NCBI RefSeq assembly: GCF_036588685.1
Contig: NC_086377.1
Coordinates: forward strand, 77,382,283-77,446,282
DNA length: 64,000 nt
Source: Mytilus trossulus
Taxonomy: Eukaryota > Mollusca > Bivalvia > Mytilida > Mytilidae
Direction: 5' to 3'
Position 1 is the stretch's first letter, and each line of letters opens with the position of its first letter. Shown in pieces: positions 23,974-34,739 of this stretch. The notes beneath the pieces were generated by a model. It worked only from the letters and a program-made list of their open reading frames with translations. It did not search any database and was not told the origin of the DNA. The translations under genes were made by a program, and so were the position numbers.

Positions 23974-26900
23974 GTAAGTATTCATGGAAGTAGCAAGAAC
24001 ATTGATTGATATCATACAGTAATGTATCTTACTATGTATCAAATTCGTATGACTTTAACTCTGTAGCAAAGGGGGATAATTACATACAAGAGGGACGAAG
24101 AATACCAGAGGGACAGTCAAAATCAAAAATCGAAAATAAACTGACAACGCCATGGCCAAAATTGAAAAAGACACACAGACAAACAATAGTACACACGACA
24201 CAACATATAAAACTAAAGAATAATCAACATGAACCCTACCAAAAATTGGGGGTGATATCATGTGCTCCTGAAGGGTAAGCAGATCCTCATCCACATGTGG
24301 CACCTGTCGTATTGCTCAATAGACATGTTATAATATGAAACGAAAGGTATGCTTCTAATAAATCAAATTTAAGTTAACATAGAGTGAAAAACTGAACCGA
24401 AAATGCGATGATGATTCAATACATGGTAAAAACAATTTAGATTTAGCAAAATCGAAGGGCTTTTTCTGAAAGAATAGAACTATTGGTTATTATTATAATT
24501 GCAGTAAGGAACTCTACAAATGAAGATCAACTGTTCTCGAAAACGACTAGTCTGAATCATAACTTTGATAATAAAAAAATACTCATTTTACTTCCAGCTT
24601 ATCTGAAGTTTTTATTCGAATTTCATTTCTATGCATGTTAATTGATTGTCTATTATTGAAATGGATGCTGAAACTTACGCATAGATTACCGTAGCTGTAT
24701 TTGGCAAAACTTTTAAGAATTTTGGTCTTCAATGTTCTTCAACTTTGTACTTTATTTGACCTTTTTAACTTTTTTGGATTCGAGCGTCACTGATGAGTCT
24801 TTTGTAGACGACACGCGCGTCTGACGTATATAGAAAATTTAGCCCTGGTATCTCTGATGAGTTTATTTAAACTATAATCAGCACATTCAGAACGAGACCG
24901 ATACTCGTGAAAATAAAAATCGTCGGAAGTACAAGTATTCGTCAACACGTCACTACATGGAAACACGTATGAGCAACACAAACCCCAATCCAAATGGGTT
25001 ACATTGTTTTACTGTATGCTGTTATTAAACATGATGTTCATCAACTCCAATCCAAATCGGTTACATCTTTTACTGTATGCTGTCATTCAACATGATGTTC
25101 ATCAACCCCAATCAAAAAAGGTTACATTGTTTTACTGTATGCTGTTATTCAACATGATGTTCATCAACCCCAATCCAAATCGTTTACATTGTTTTACTGT
25201 ATGCTGTTATTCAACATGTTGTTCATCAATCCCAATCCAAATGGGTTACATTGTTTTACTGTATGCTGTTATTCAACATGATGTTCATCAACCCCAATCC
25301 AAATGGGTTACATTGTGTTACTGCATGCTGTTTTTCAACATGATGTTCATCAACCCCAATCCAAGTGGGTTACATTATTTTACTGTCTGCTTTTTTTCAA
25401 CATGATGTTCATATGTAGTTATTTGAGTTGTCCTTACATTTATTTTTAGATTTGTTTTGTTCAGAAATATTACACACATGGAAACGAAACTAAATACGAT
25501 GTTGGTTGTACATTTCAGGAGGTATGGATTAGTAAACCTTGTTATCGTTGTACAATATATGTTGTTCTTATCAACACTGATTTGACCTATAGCTGCAATT
25601 GGTGGCATAGTACAGACATTGTGACCGAAATAAGGCTACACTTTCAACAAAATATCATTTTAGTCCTGGCAATCAAACAAATGGCAACCATATCAGAATA
25701 ATATTGAACCTCATCATATGTTTAAGATTTTGCGTAATAATTGCTGGACTGGTAAAAATGTCAAAAACATAGACAACGAATACATTCATATTCAAGTCCA
25801 AAATAAACTGAAACCGCCATGGCTAAAAACGGAAAAGAACAGGAGACAAATAAGTGTATACAAACAGAACATAGAAAACTAAAGACTGAGAAACACAGAC
25901 CCAACAAAAATAGGGGTGATATCAGGTTCACCGGAAGGGTAAGTTTTACACCTTAAATCTTCTTGGATCAGATAATTCTATACTACTTTTTTTGCATTTC
26001 ACATGTGTTTAACATTGATTTATTTTTGAAGATCATGTATTGTAATTGTTTATAACTTTTAAACAAATTCATTTTTTAGATGTGCCAAATGGATGTAACA
26101 GGACATATAATAGGAAAGAGTAATGACCACGCCCATATTCTATGCCTGAAATGTTGCAATGATTCTAATGTATGCAACCATGATCTTTCATGTCAAAATA
26201 CAAAATTAGGTATGAATTTAGATTTGTCATTAATTGTTAGTCTTGATTAATCATGCTTATATGCTTATCCCAGTCTAGAACGTGTGTATGTTAAAAAAAA
26301 AGAACAGATTTAACTGAATGAGCTAATGTTTCTGTCGTACAGTACATACTTAATACGGGGAACAAGATCTGCTTACCCTTCCGGTGCACCTGATATCAGT
26401 CTTATGTTTTTGATGTGTTCGTGTTGCTTATTCTTTAGTTTTATATGTTGTGTCATGTGTACTATTGTTTGTCTGTTTGTCTTTTTTCATTTTTAGCCAT
26501 GCCGTTGTCAGTTTATTTTTATTTTATGAGTTTGAATGGCCCTCTGGTATCTTGCATCCCTCTTTAATATTATAGATTTTTTTTTTATATTTTCAGTCGT
26601 TGCACAGAAATGTCTATCTTGTGATAATGTGGACAATCCGAAATCCTGTAATAGTTCAATGACATGCGCAAAAGACGAGGTATATCACATTAAATATCTA
26701 TACTCATAGTATCGATATTGACATTAAATCAAATTGAATAAGTATGTTTTTTATATACATTAGACCGTTTTGAATGGTTTTACACTAGTAATTTTTTTAG
26801 CCCCTTATAGCTTGCTGTTCGGTGTAAGTCAAGGCTCCGTGTTGAAAACCGTAACTTGACCTATAATGGTTTACATTTATAAATTGTTATTTGGATGGAG

Positions 26901-29900
26901 AGTGGTCTCATTGAAACTCATACCACATCTTCCTATATCTATTTACAATAATTAAACGCCATACCAGTCAAGCTAGTATACAAATTTTACATAGAACGCT
27001 GACCAAGAATATGCACATGACAGAAATAAAATTATATTTGTTTACAAAATTCAAGTATACAACTGTCTATGTTTGTAGATGAAACATAAAACATGTCTGA
27101 TTTATAAATTATTTATAGATAACCCGTGTCATGCCATTTGTTAATTTTCTTCTCATATATGTTATGCTGGTATGATACTTAACCCCTCACGGGGAGGATT
27201 ACGCCTAATATTCATATGATGAAGACATATTTTTTCAATCAGTTGAATTGAAGTCTGGAGCTGGAATGTCAGTTAACTGCTAGTAGTCTGATGTTATTTA
27301 TGTATTATTGTCATTTTCTTTATTTTCTTTGGTTACATCTTCTGACATTAGACTCGGACTTCTATTGAACTGAATTTTAATGTGCGTATTGTAATGCGTT
27401 TACTTTTCTGCATTAGCTAGAGGTATAGGGGTAGGTTGAGATCTCACAAACATGTTTAACCCGGTCGCATTTTTGCACCTGTCCCAAGCCAAGAGCCTCT
27501 GGCCTTTGATAGTCTTGTATCATTTTAACTTTTAGTTTCTTGTGTACAATTTGAAGTTTAGTATGGCGTTCACTATCACTGAACTAGTATATATTTGTTT
27601 AGGGGCCAGCTGAAGGACGCCTCCCGTTACGGGAATTTCTCGTTGCATTGAAAACATGTTGGTGACCTTCTGCTGTTGTCTGCTCTATGGTCGGGTTGTT
27701 GTTTCTTTGGTATATTTTCCATTTTCATTCTCAATTTTATCGTTGATCATCTCAACGAGATTGATTTTTCGCCTGCGCCGGTACCGCGAACGTGAGAAAA
27801 GCAATCGAGTTGCGATGACCAATGATTATATGTTGATGGCTGTTTTACCTATGACGATGTTGAGTCCATTGCTTGTCAATTTCATATGCAACGCCACGTG
27901 TATCCTTAGTTTTAAGCGATACTTTCCATATCACTCCACTTCGCAGAGAAAGAAAATTATAGTGAGAATGTTAGTAACATAGTTACATAGTGTAGGATAA
28001 GTATGGGGTCAGTAAATTCACAGTATGACTGTGACACAGCAAGTGAAGTATGATCTAGGGTGTAAACACTCAACGGTATGTTATAGTTCAATGTAAAAAA
28101 TATATGTGTGCTCTTTTTTGTTGCATTCAGTCAGCTTGCCAAAACTTATGATAAGAAACGAAAGAGGTTAGGACTGACTTATACAAGGAAGTCAGTGTGA
28201 ATATAAAAAAGGAGATGTGATATGATTGCCAATGAGACAACTCTCCGCGATGGAGACTTTATTTTTCCGGGAAATTCAAGATCTACACAAACCGGAAATC
28301 GGGAATGAATTATTTATCCGTTGAGATATGGAAATAAATATTTTATTTATTTCGGAAATTTGAACTCCCTCATATAGCCCTTCACTTAACTGTCAACCTC
28401 TTTGCAGTTGTGTTTTCATGGATTGAATATATTTGGGCGCCGATCATCTGCTGGCAGACATTTAACAAGCGACAAATGTTGTGGAGGAACAAACCATTGT
28501 AATGTTGACCTGCAATGTGGACACCAAGAGCGTAAGTATCCAATCCACAAACCCTTACCATTAGTACAATGTGATGTAATATTTATGTAACATTTTTTTC
28601 ATTGGCTAAAAGTTACCGTCAAATAGGACAATGTGATACATAAAGTATTGAAATGAGTTTTGCTTTTAATTCGACTTGTGATTTTTAATGTAATTCATTT
28701 TGAAGAAGAAATAATTTTAATTCAAATCATATTTGGCATAAGAGTAACTGACGCAAGCAAGACGTCCAGTTAAGAGGTATAAAACAAACATGGTGGTCAT
28801 ATTTGGAATAACATTAGGATTTTGTTCGAAAGACATGTATGGCTAAATGATCTCTTCTAAGTTATATGTCCATGTATATAAACTGTCATACTGATATAAT
28901 ACATATTTCTTATATCTTCTTTGCATTGATTGAATGGAAGTACGATATTTGCATAATACAGTCGCCATGTTCAAAAACAAGGTATAACATACAAACCGCT
29001 TGTTTCATTTGGACACCATCAGACATTTTGAATGTTCACTTACACACTTAATTCCCTTCTAATACTAACGATACTTCAATACAGAAAACTCGATGATTTA
29101 AAACGTAAAGCATGAGAGTTGAAGCAAACCGCAGAAGATCAAACATTGAACAACCTTGTATTCCACCAGAAGTAACATCATATTTATTATAAATGCTCAC
29201 AGCTTAATGTAAGCCCATCTTTAGCATAAGTGTAACTGACGCTCGAAAGAAGTCCAGTTAAGAGGTATAAAACGAACATCGTGGTCATATTTGGAATGAC
29301 GCTCCGTGTTTACAAAAAACGATATTTTTATAATTGATTGATTGATTGTTGGTTGCCTAACGTCCAATGGCAAACATTGCATGCATGTTCAGGACGACAA
29401 CAAGTTAACAATTAATACAATAAGTAGGTCCTGTCATAAAAACGGCCATTCGAGATGATGGTCAGGGAAATTTGGACTGCCACTGAAAAATTATGGTATA
29501 TTGGATAGGGACAGTAAATTTGCCTTGCAACATGCAATCTACGGACCCCTCTAAGGGTTGTTGCAAGGGTTCTTAACATGCAAAGAGCATGGCACTCTCT
29601 GTACACGAGGCATTGGATTTAACGTTTCCATTTTGACCGGACGTGACTGCGAACTTGATACATCCCGCACAACCAAACGGAAGCCCCACTTTGTCAAGCG
29701 TCTTACTGTCGGTAGGGAGAAGTCCAAGTGACCATATTCCGTTTCCAAAGTCACCCTTGGGGGATATTTTCTATAAAAAAAAAAACACCTCACAAACAGT
29801 TAGCTAGTACCTTAAAATATCATTTCAGGGATCCTTATAAATATATGAAAAGACTTTTCAAAACAAATATAACATGTGATAAAACGTTCATGTTTCGGTG

Positions 29901-32482
29901 GCACATTATGAGATATTTATTTTCTAGTATAGTCAAATAGATGCGCCCTTTGCATATCGTAGGTCCCATGAGTTTAACAGTAACAGATTGCTCTGGTTTA
30001 TTTTATCCAGTTGTCAGCATTTCGGTTTTGACATGAATATCAATTAGATGGTCATTTAAAAAGTTTCCTGTAACTAAACATTTAATTTTCGGAAAGACTA
30101 AGTATTTTCTTATCCCAGGAAAAGATTACCTTAGCGTATTTGGCACAACTTTTTGGAAATTTGTACTTGTTTTGCTTGATAACAATTTTAATCTGAATGT
30201 CACTGATGAAGACGACCTGCTTGCCTTTTTACAGAAACACTCACAAGCTTTAAACATCTTAAAATTCTGCAAAATACTTGAGAAATTAACTTTCGATACT
30301 AATGCAACAACATTTGTAATTATAAACACTGTCATAACAAGTTTGGTTAAAATTACCTTCACACGTTATTAAGGCATATTGAAACAATCATTTCTACTTT
30401 GCGAACAGGTCTGTTGTAATAAACAAACGCATATATGTACAACATAAGGTGAAAAACTAATAGAGTTTCAGTTTTTTATCCTACATAGATCTTTAGATGT
30501 CGTCCCTAAAATAATAATTATTCAATCTCTTCAACAGAGGGAACCACATTAGAAGCGACAACAGTTGGGCAGACGACAACAGTAGATCCTAGATTTTCAG
30601 CATGCAAAGGTCCTATTACAAAAAGTGAGGAGAATTTATATATTTTTATATCCAACGTTGGTTCTTTTTACATCCACCAAATTGATAGAAAAAAAAATGT
30701 GCTCTGTTGTTGGGTTGTTGTCTGTTTGACACATTTCCGTTCCCTTTTCTATCCAAACCAATAGAACAAAGTAAAATCACAAAAATTGCTTCGAAGAAAT
30801 TTTGAAACAAAAAGTCAAATAACAAAACAAAGAGCTCAAATACATCAAACGAATGAATAAAACCGTCATATTCATGACTTGATACAGACATTTTCTTGCA
30901 AAGAAAATTGTGGCTTGAACCTTGTTTCATAGTAGGTAGCTTAACCTTTCTCATGTATGGCAGTCGGATAAAAAAAAATCCATTATATTGACAACTATGT
31001 GTAAATAAAACAAACCGACATCATACGTAAAAAATGTCAAAAATAGAGGTACAGTAGGCAACGTTGCGTCATAATCTGAACACTTCAAAAACAAACAAAC
31101 ATGTAACAAAGAAACACAATAATGAGGTTTAATTTCAACTTCCAGTCTCTTTAAAAATCTGTTTGAATATATTTTTTTAAGTTCGCAATGCTGCTACAAT
31201 AAAGTTTACTTTTTGGTGTAACTTACTTTCCTAATGACACTATATTTGATTTTTAACAGATACTGGAGAGTTTTACTTGATGCGTAACAATGGTTTCCTG
31301 AGTTTCATGTCAACTTTTAAACTACATTTATCATCGTGCAAAGTTAAATGGTTAGTTATATACAACCCTGATATCGGACTATGTCACAACATATCGATCT
31401 TTAATACTTCACAAGTAATCGATAATCCATCAGATTTCAAAGTCACCAGAAACGAAATTGAGAAGAAAGGAGTACACATACTTACGTCCAGCAAAACTGA
31501 TTTGTATGCATTATATAAGGATTCGATCACCAATGAAGGATTTTTTGTTTTACCAAAAGAAAAGCTATCAACATCGTATGTTATTCCGTCATTCATTCCT
31601 TCAGGAGGTGCTGAATCGTTTATCGGAATTGTTGCAACATCCGTCGATACAGACGTAAATATAACATTAAAACTACTCGATAAGACTGAAACGGTTAGTT
31701 ATAACAATACAAAGTATGGAGATGGTGAGACAATTTCCATTCACTTAGCAGAAAGGGGAACCCTAGAACTTTCCAGTAATACTGACCTCACTGGTACGAT
31801 AGTCCAATCAAACAAAGATATAGGAGTGCAGTCCGGGGTTGATGGCGCTAAAGTACCTGTGAATAGTGGTTTGATGAATCTGTTATTGGAAATGTTACCT
31901 CCAGTTAAAGAGCTAGGAACGACATTTTTCATTCCGCCATTATTTGACAGCAAACGATTTATATTACGTTTAATCGCTACACATCCAAATACATCCATCA
32001 CTCTCCTCGGCAAACAGTTGAAACAAGCCACCAAAATAGTGGACAAAATTGGGGGTTACATAGATATCAACAGCAACGCCTCTATAAAAGTAGAATCTGA
32101 CAAACCAATAGTGGCAGTGTATTATCAGCAGGGTGAATTTAAACCGGTCGTACCTTTTATGGTTATAATTAAACCAGAAGGGAAGCTGGAAGGAGTTCAA
32201 GAGTTTACCATTTCAAATGATGGGTTCAGACACCATATCCTTATTACCACGAAGAGTACTGAATACCCTTTACTTCAGATGGACGGGAAAAGCATTATTT
32301 ATAGAGACAAAAATGTTTACGATACGCGAAGTTTAAATTCTTCTTATGTTGTTGTAAGGACAGATATCGGTCCTGGACATCATACCATTGGTTCGTTATA
32401 CCCGTCTGTTTTGACTGTCAAACTGGGAATAATCATTTACGCCGATTCCGACAATGACATTGCTTATGGCTACCCTGTGTAA
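23825..32482 (+). CDS. Cysteine-module plus IgGFc-binding-domain protein, six exons called, 5' end missing
   Basis: The exons are 23825-23973, 26080-26209, 26597-26679, 28408-28531, 30538-30624 and 31260-32482. All internal borders are GT-AG, and the phases agree (1,0 | 0,1 | 1,0 | 0,1 | 1,1 | 1). The predicted order is two cysteine-rich modules resembling Ly6/three-finger folds, a Thr-rich linker, then an IgGFc-binding-protein N-terminal-type domain of about 400 residues up to the stop. That domain family is known from FCGBP, a mucus-associated secreted protein. The cysteine content fits an extracellular product, but no signal peptide exon was found, so the start lies upstream or is missed. 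A role in mucus or pathogen binding is inference. The product is unnamed because fusions like this vary between bivalves. Confidence 0.8.
24080..24305 (-). repeat. R1 3'-region copy in intron 1
   Basis: It carries AAGAGGGACGAAGAATACCA, AACTGACAACGCCATGGCC, GGGGTGATATCATGTGCTCC and AAGGGTAAGCAGATCCTC, in the R1 order. Confidence 0.85.
24670..24860 (+). repeat. R3 copy in intron 1
   Basis: It contains GATTACCGTAGCTGTATTTG, TTCTTCAACTTTGTACTTTA, GATGAGTCTTTTGTAGACGA and CACGCGCGTCTGACG. Confidence 0.85.
24984..25412. repeat. 62-bp tandem repeat, about 7 copies, in intron 1
   Basis: The unit is CCAATCCAAATGGGTTACAT followed by TGTTTTACTGTATGCTGTTA and TTCAACATGATGTTCATCAA; starts are spaced 60-63 bases apart. 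The open frame across it (about 133 codons) comes from the repeat and is not called as a gene. Confidence 0.9.
25770..25945 (-). repeat. R1 3'-region fragment in intron 1
   Basis: It carries AAACTGAAACCGCCATGGC, ACATAGAAAACTAAAGACTG and GGGGTGATATCAGGTTCACC. Confidence 0.8.
26080..26209 (+). CDS. Exon 2: second half of cysteine module 1
   Basis: The acceptor is ATTTTTTAG| and the donor TTAG|GTATGA (phase 1). The exon starts MC directly after the KDE of exon 1 and ends with CCNDSNVCNHDLSC. The CC-x5-CN pattern resembles the closing signature of Ly6/three-finger domains, which is usually CC-x4-CN. Confidence 0.75.
26366..26563 (+). repeat. R1 3'-region copy in intron 2
   Basis: It runs from GATCTGCTTACCCTTCCGGT to GGTATCTTGCATCCCTCTTT. 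It is opposite in orientation to the neighbours at 24080 and 25770, and it ends about 30 bases before exon 3. Confidence 0.85.
26597..26679 (+). CDS. Exon 3: first half of cysteine module 2
   Basis: A T-rich tract and TTTTCAG| precede the exon, and the donor is GAG|GTATAT (phase 0). The residues CLSCDNVDNPKSCNSSMTC followed by AKDE have the C-x2-C...C-x5-C spacing of module starts. The exon is 83 bases and would be invisible to a simple ORF scan. Confidence 0.8.
26770..26935 (+). repeat. Dispersed repeat, shared with 45540-45690
   Basis: Both copies carry GAATGGTTTTAC.CTAG, a TTTGCTG/CTTGCTG..GGTGT block, TTGACCTAT and then GGA.GGAGAGT followed by CCACATCTTC/CCGCATCTTC. Confidence 0.65.
27415..27720 (+). 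repeat. Dispersed repeat, partly shared with 53205-53340
   Basis: It contains GGTTGAGATCTCACAAACAT, TTTAACCCGGTCGCATTTTT, GGGGCCAGCTGAAGGACGCC and GGGTTGTTGTTTCTTTGG. I recognise these as parts of a common mussel repeat. The 108-codon open frame at 27656-27982 begins inside it. Confidence 0.7.
28206..28400 (+). repeat. Short R2 fragment and degenerate CGGGAA stretch
   Basis: The R2 head (AAAAGGAGATGTGATATGAT) is present only to CAACTCTCC at 28247. It then turns into the CGGGAA-type repeat seen at 21355, which ends at CTCATATAGCC. Confidence 0.65.
28408..28531 (+). CDS. Exon 4: second half of cysteine module 2
   Basis: The acceptor is CTCTTTGCAG| and the donor GAGC|GTAAGT. It begins LC after the KDE of exon 3 and carries CCGGTNHCNVDLQC, parallel to exon 2. 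Between these it has a basic stretch (GRRSSAGRH), where exon 2 has a fourth cysteine (HILC); that cysteine is absent here. Confidence 0.78.
28540..30080. other. Intron 4 interior; GC-richer block 29340-29790
   Basis: The block 29340-29772 begins with GATTGATTGATTGTTGGTTG, has clearly higher GC than its surroundings, and ends in a run of 12 A at about 29774-29785. That suggests a retroposed copy in + orientation. Two minus frames (29412-29606 and 29551-29793) cross it, but they match nothing I know. A repeated GAGTAACTGACGC..AAGACGTCCAGTTAAGAGG motif appears at 28741 and 29231. Confidence 0.45.
30090..30215 (+). repeat. R3 fragment in intron 4
   Basis: It contains AGATTACCTTAGCGTATTTG, CACAACTTTTTGGAA and TGTCACTGATGAAGACGACC. 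It is diverged and lacks the CGCGCGTCTGG core. Confidence 0.65.
30538..30624 (+). CDS. Exon 5: Thr-rich linker
   Basis: The acceptor is CTTCAACAG| and the donor AAAA|GTGAGG (phase 1). It encodes GTTLEATTVGQTTTVDPR and one cysteine. Short Thr-rich segments like this are typical O-glycosylated spacers in secreted proteins. It joins the cysteine modules to the large exon. Confidence 0.7.
30768..31125 (+). repeat. R4 copy in intron 5
   Basis: It runs from AAAGTAAAATCACAAAAATT through CCGTCATATTCATGACTTG to ATAATGAGGTTTAATTTC, and is among the longest R4 copies in the window. Confidence 0.8.
31260..32482 (+). CDS. Exon 6: IgGFc-binding-protein N-terminal-type domain, with stop codon
   Basis: The acceptor is GATTTTTAACAG|. 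The frame runs about 406 codons to TAA at 32480. Family-like blocks are SYVIPSF and GIVATSVDTDVNITL (residues about 110-140), then GLMNLLLEMLPP and GTTFFIPP (about 205-230), RLIATHPNTSITLLG, and KPIVAVYYQQGEF. Three or more N-x-S/T sites are present. The exon is uninterrupted, as is common for this domain in molluscs. The protein ends soon after the domain, so the VWD and other repeats of vertebrate FCGBP are absent. Confidence 0.88.
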
Positions 32483-32537
32483 AAATGTCTAATACATTTT
32501 AATTTACCGTATCCCGAAGTTAAGTTTATACTATCAA

Positions 32538-32543
32538 AATAAA
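32538..32543 (+). promoter_or_regulatory. Candidate polyadenylation signal AATAAA
   Basis: AATAAA lies 56 bases after the stop codon of the IgGFc-domain exon and directly before an R2 repeat. It is the first such hexamer downstream of the stop. Confidence 0.6.
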
Positions 32544-32544
32544 A

Positions 32545-32700
32545 GAAGTTGTGATATGAGACACTAAACGACACATTAAAAGGTTAACGTACAGCCTTGA
32601 AGAATCAGCAAAGCACATACTGCATAGTCAAATATAAAAGGCCCCGAAACGACAATGTAAAAGTATTCAAACGTGAAAACTAACGGCCTAATATGTAGGC
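32545..32700 (+). repeat. R2 copy just after the + strand gene
   Basis: It contains GAAGTTGTGATATGAGACA, then ACGTACAGCCTTGAAGAATC, then ACTAACGGCCTAATATG. Confidence 0.8.
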
Positions 32701-32951
32701 TATAGTAGTAATCCGTGATATTTTTCAAGCTATGAGTCTCTGAAAATTGCCTGCTTAGAATAATCATGAAAAAACACATTTTTGTGAATACAAAAAATGC
32801 TATGAAATAAAATAGAATCTGAAAATAAATTGTGATAAGATCGATAGATTTTATAATATTTTGTAAAAAAAAGAAGGAAAATGGTGTAACCGAACTTTTC
32901 TTCTTTGCTACAAATACAAATTTAAAATAAATACCTATCAGTCCAGTTTAA

Positions 32952-33470
32952 AGGAGTAGGTCCGGTAAGGGCCGGTTTTGACCTCAAATTTTAAGTTCAT
33001 CTCACGAAAGCTTTTGAACACTTTTTAAACACTTAAATGTCTATTTCTATTGATTCAATTATTTTTGTAAAATATTTAAACTGATTCACTTATTAAAAAC
33101 GCTCCGATTCTAGCTTAAATATGAAATATCTATCAAATATGCCAATAACTGTCACTTTTCAGATGAAAAGTTTCAAAATTTCAGCATTTTAGTTAACCTT
33201 TAGACGGTTTCCATCAAAAATGAAAGTGGCCGCATCCGTATTCATCCTCGACCTTTATATATGTTATGTATTATCATTAAACACAACTTACATTTCAATA
33301 TAAAGAATAAACACGAATGCGGCGACTTTCATTCATGACGGAAACCGTCTAAAATTGAACTAAAATGCTGAAATTTTGGTAATTTAGCATGGATTCCTGA
33401 TGCAAGAACCCGATATATGTGTATGGTAATGCAAAAAACAGCCCATATTTATGTAGCAGAGGCATTATAT
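32952..33470 (+). mobile_element. R6 inverted-repeat element, right end missing
   Basis: It starts AAAGGAGTAGGTCCGGTAAG and follows the full-length copy at 38053-38625 base for base with divergence (GAAAGTGGCCGCATCC, CACGAATGCGGCGACTTTC). It is cut off by the R3 tandem block at about 33480. Confidence 0.8.
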
Positions 33471-33479
33471 CTTCCGAAA

Positions 33480-34735
33480 TTATCTAGATTACCTTAGCCA
33501 TATTTGGCACAACTTTTTGGAATTTTGGATCCTCAATGCTCTTCAACTTTGTATTTATTTGGCTTTTTAACTATTTTGATCTGAGCGTCACTGATGAGTC
33601 TTAGGTACACGAAACGCGCGTCTGGCGTATAAAATTATAATCCTGGTACTTTTGATAACTATTTACACCACTGGGTCGATGCCACTGCTGGTGGACGTTT
33701 CGTCCCCGAGGGTATCACCAGCCCAGTAGTCAGCACTTCGGTGTTGACATGAATATCAATTAATTGGTCATTTTTATAAATTTTCTGTTTACAAAACTTT
33801 GAATTTTTCGAAAAAACTAAGGATTTTCTTACCCCAGGAATAGATGACCTTAGCCATATTTGGCACAAATTTTTGGAATTTTGGATCCTCAATGCTCTTC
33901 AACTTTGTATTTATTTGGCTTTTTAACTATTTTGATCTGAGCGTCACTGATGAGTCTTAGGTACACGAAACGCGCGTCTGGCGTATAAAATTATAATCCT
34001 GGTACTTTTGATAACTATTTACACCACTGGGTCGATGCCACTGCTGGTGGACGTTTCGTCCCCGAGGGTATCACCAGCCCAGTAGTCAGCACTTCGGTGT
34101 TGACATGAATATCAATTAATTGGTCATTTTTATAAATTTTCTGTTTACAAAACTTTGAATTTTTCGAAAAAACTAAGGATTTTCTTACCCCAGGAATAGA
34201 TGACCTTAGCCATATTTGGCACAAATTTTTGGAATTTTGGATCCTCAATGCTCTTCAACTTTGTATTTATTTGGCTTTTTAACTATTTTGATCTGAGCGT
34301 CACTGATGAGTCTTAGGTAGACGAAACGCGCGTCTGGCGTATAAAATTATAATCCTGGTACTTTTGATAACTATTTACACCACTGGGTCGATGCCACTGC
34401 TGGTGGAAGTTTCGTCCCCGAGGGTATCACCAGCCCAGTAGTCAGCACTTCGGTGTTGACATGAATATCAATTATATGGTCATTTTTATAAATTTTCTGT
34501 TTACAAAACTTTGAATTTTTCGAAAAAACTAAGGATTTTCTTACCCCAGGAGTAGATTACCTTAGCCATATTTGGCACAACTTTTTGGAATTTTGGATCC
34601 TCAATGCTCTTCAACTTTGTATTTATTTGGCTTTTTAACTATTTTGATCTGAGCGTCACTGATGAGTCTTAGGTAGACGAAACGCGCGTCTGGCGTATAA
34701 AATTATAATCCTGGTACTTTTGATAACTATTATCT
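33480..34735 (+). repeat. R3 element in tandem, 356-bp period, about 3.5 copies
   Basis: Copies 356 bases apart carry CACTGGGTCGATGCCACTGC, CCCCGAGGGTATCACCAGCC, GGCACAA.TTTTTGGAATTTT, CGAAACGCGCGTCTGG and CCTGGTACTTTTGATAACTA. The first two full copies appear identical over the minus frame at 33659-33892 and 34015-34248, so the duplication is recent. Confidence 0.92.
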
Positions 34736-34739
34736 CCTC

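Noticed and set aside
25004-25405. 133-codon + frame
   Set aside because: It spans the 62-bp tandem array in intron 1 of the cysteine-module gene and has no independent support.
27656-27982. 108-codon + frame with a membrane-protein look (RLIFRLRRYREREKS, then MLMAVLPMTMLSPLLVNF), possibly a GPCR fragment
   Set aside because: The frame starts inside a dispersed repeat, lies in an intron of the + strand gene, and shows no definite receptor motif or splice partner. A decayed fragment remains possible.
33659-34248. Two identical 77-codon minus frames as duplicated small genes
   Set aside because: They lie in tandem copies of the R3 repeat; identity reflects the 356-bp duplication.
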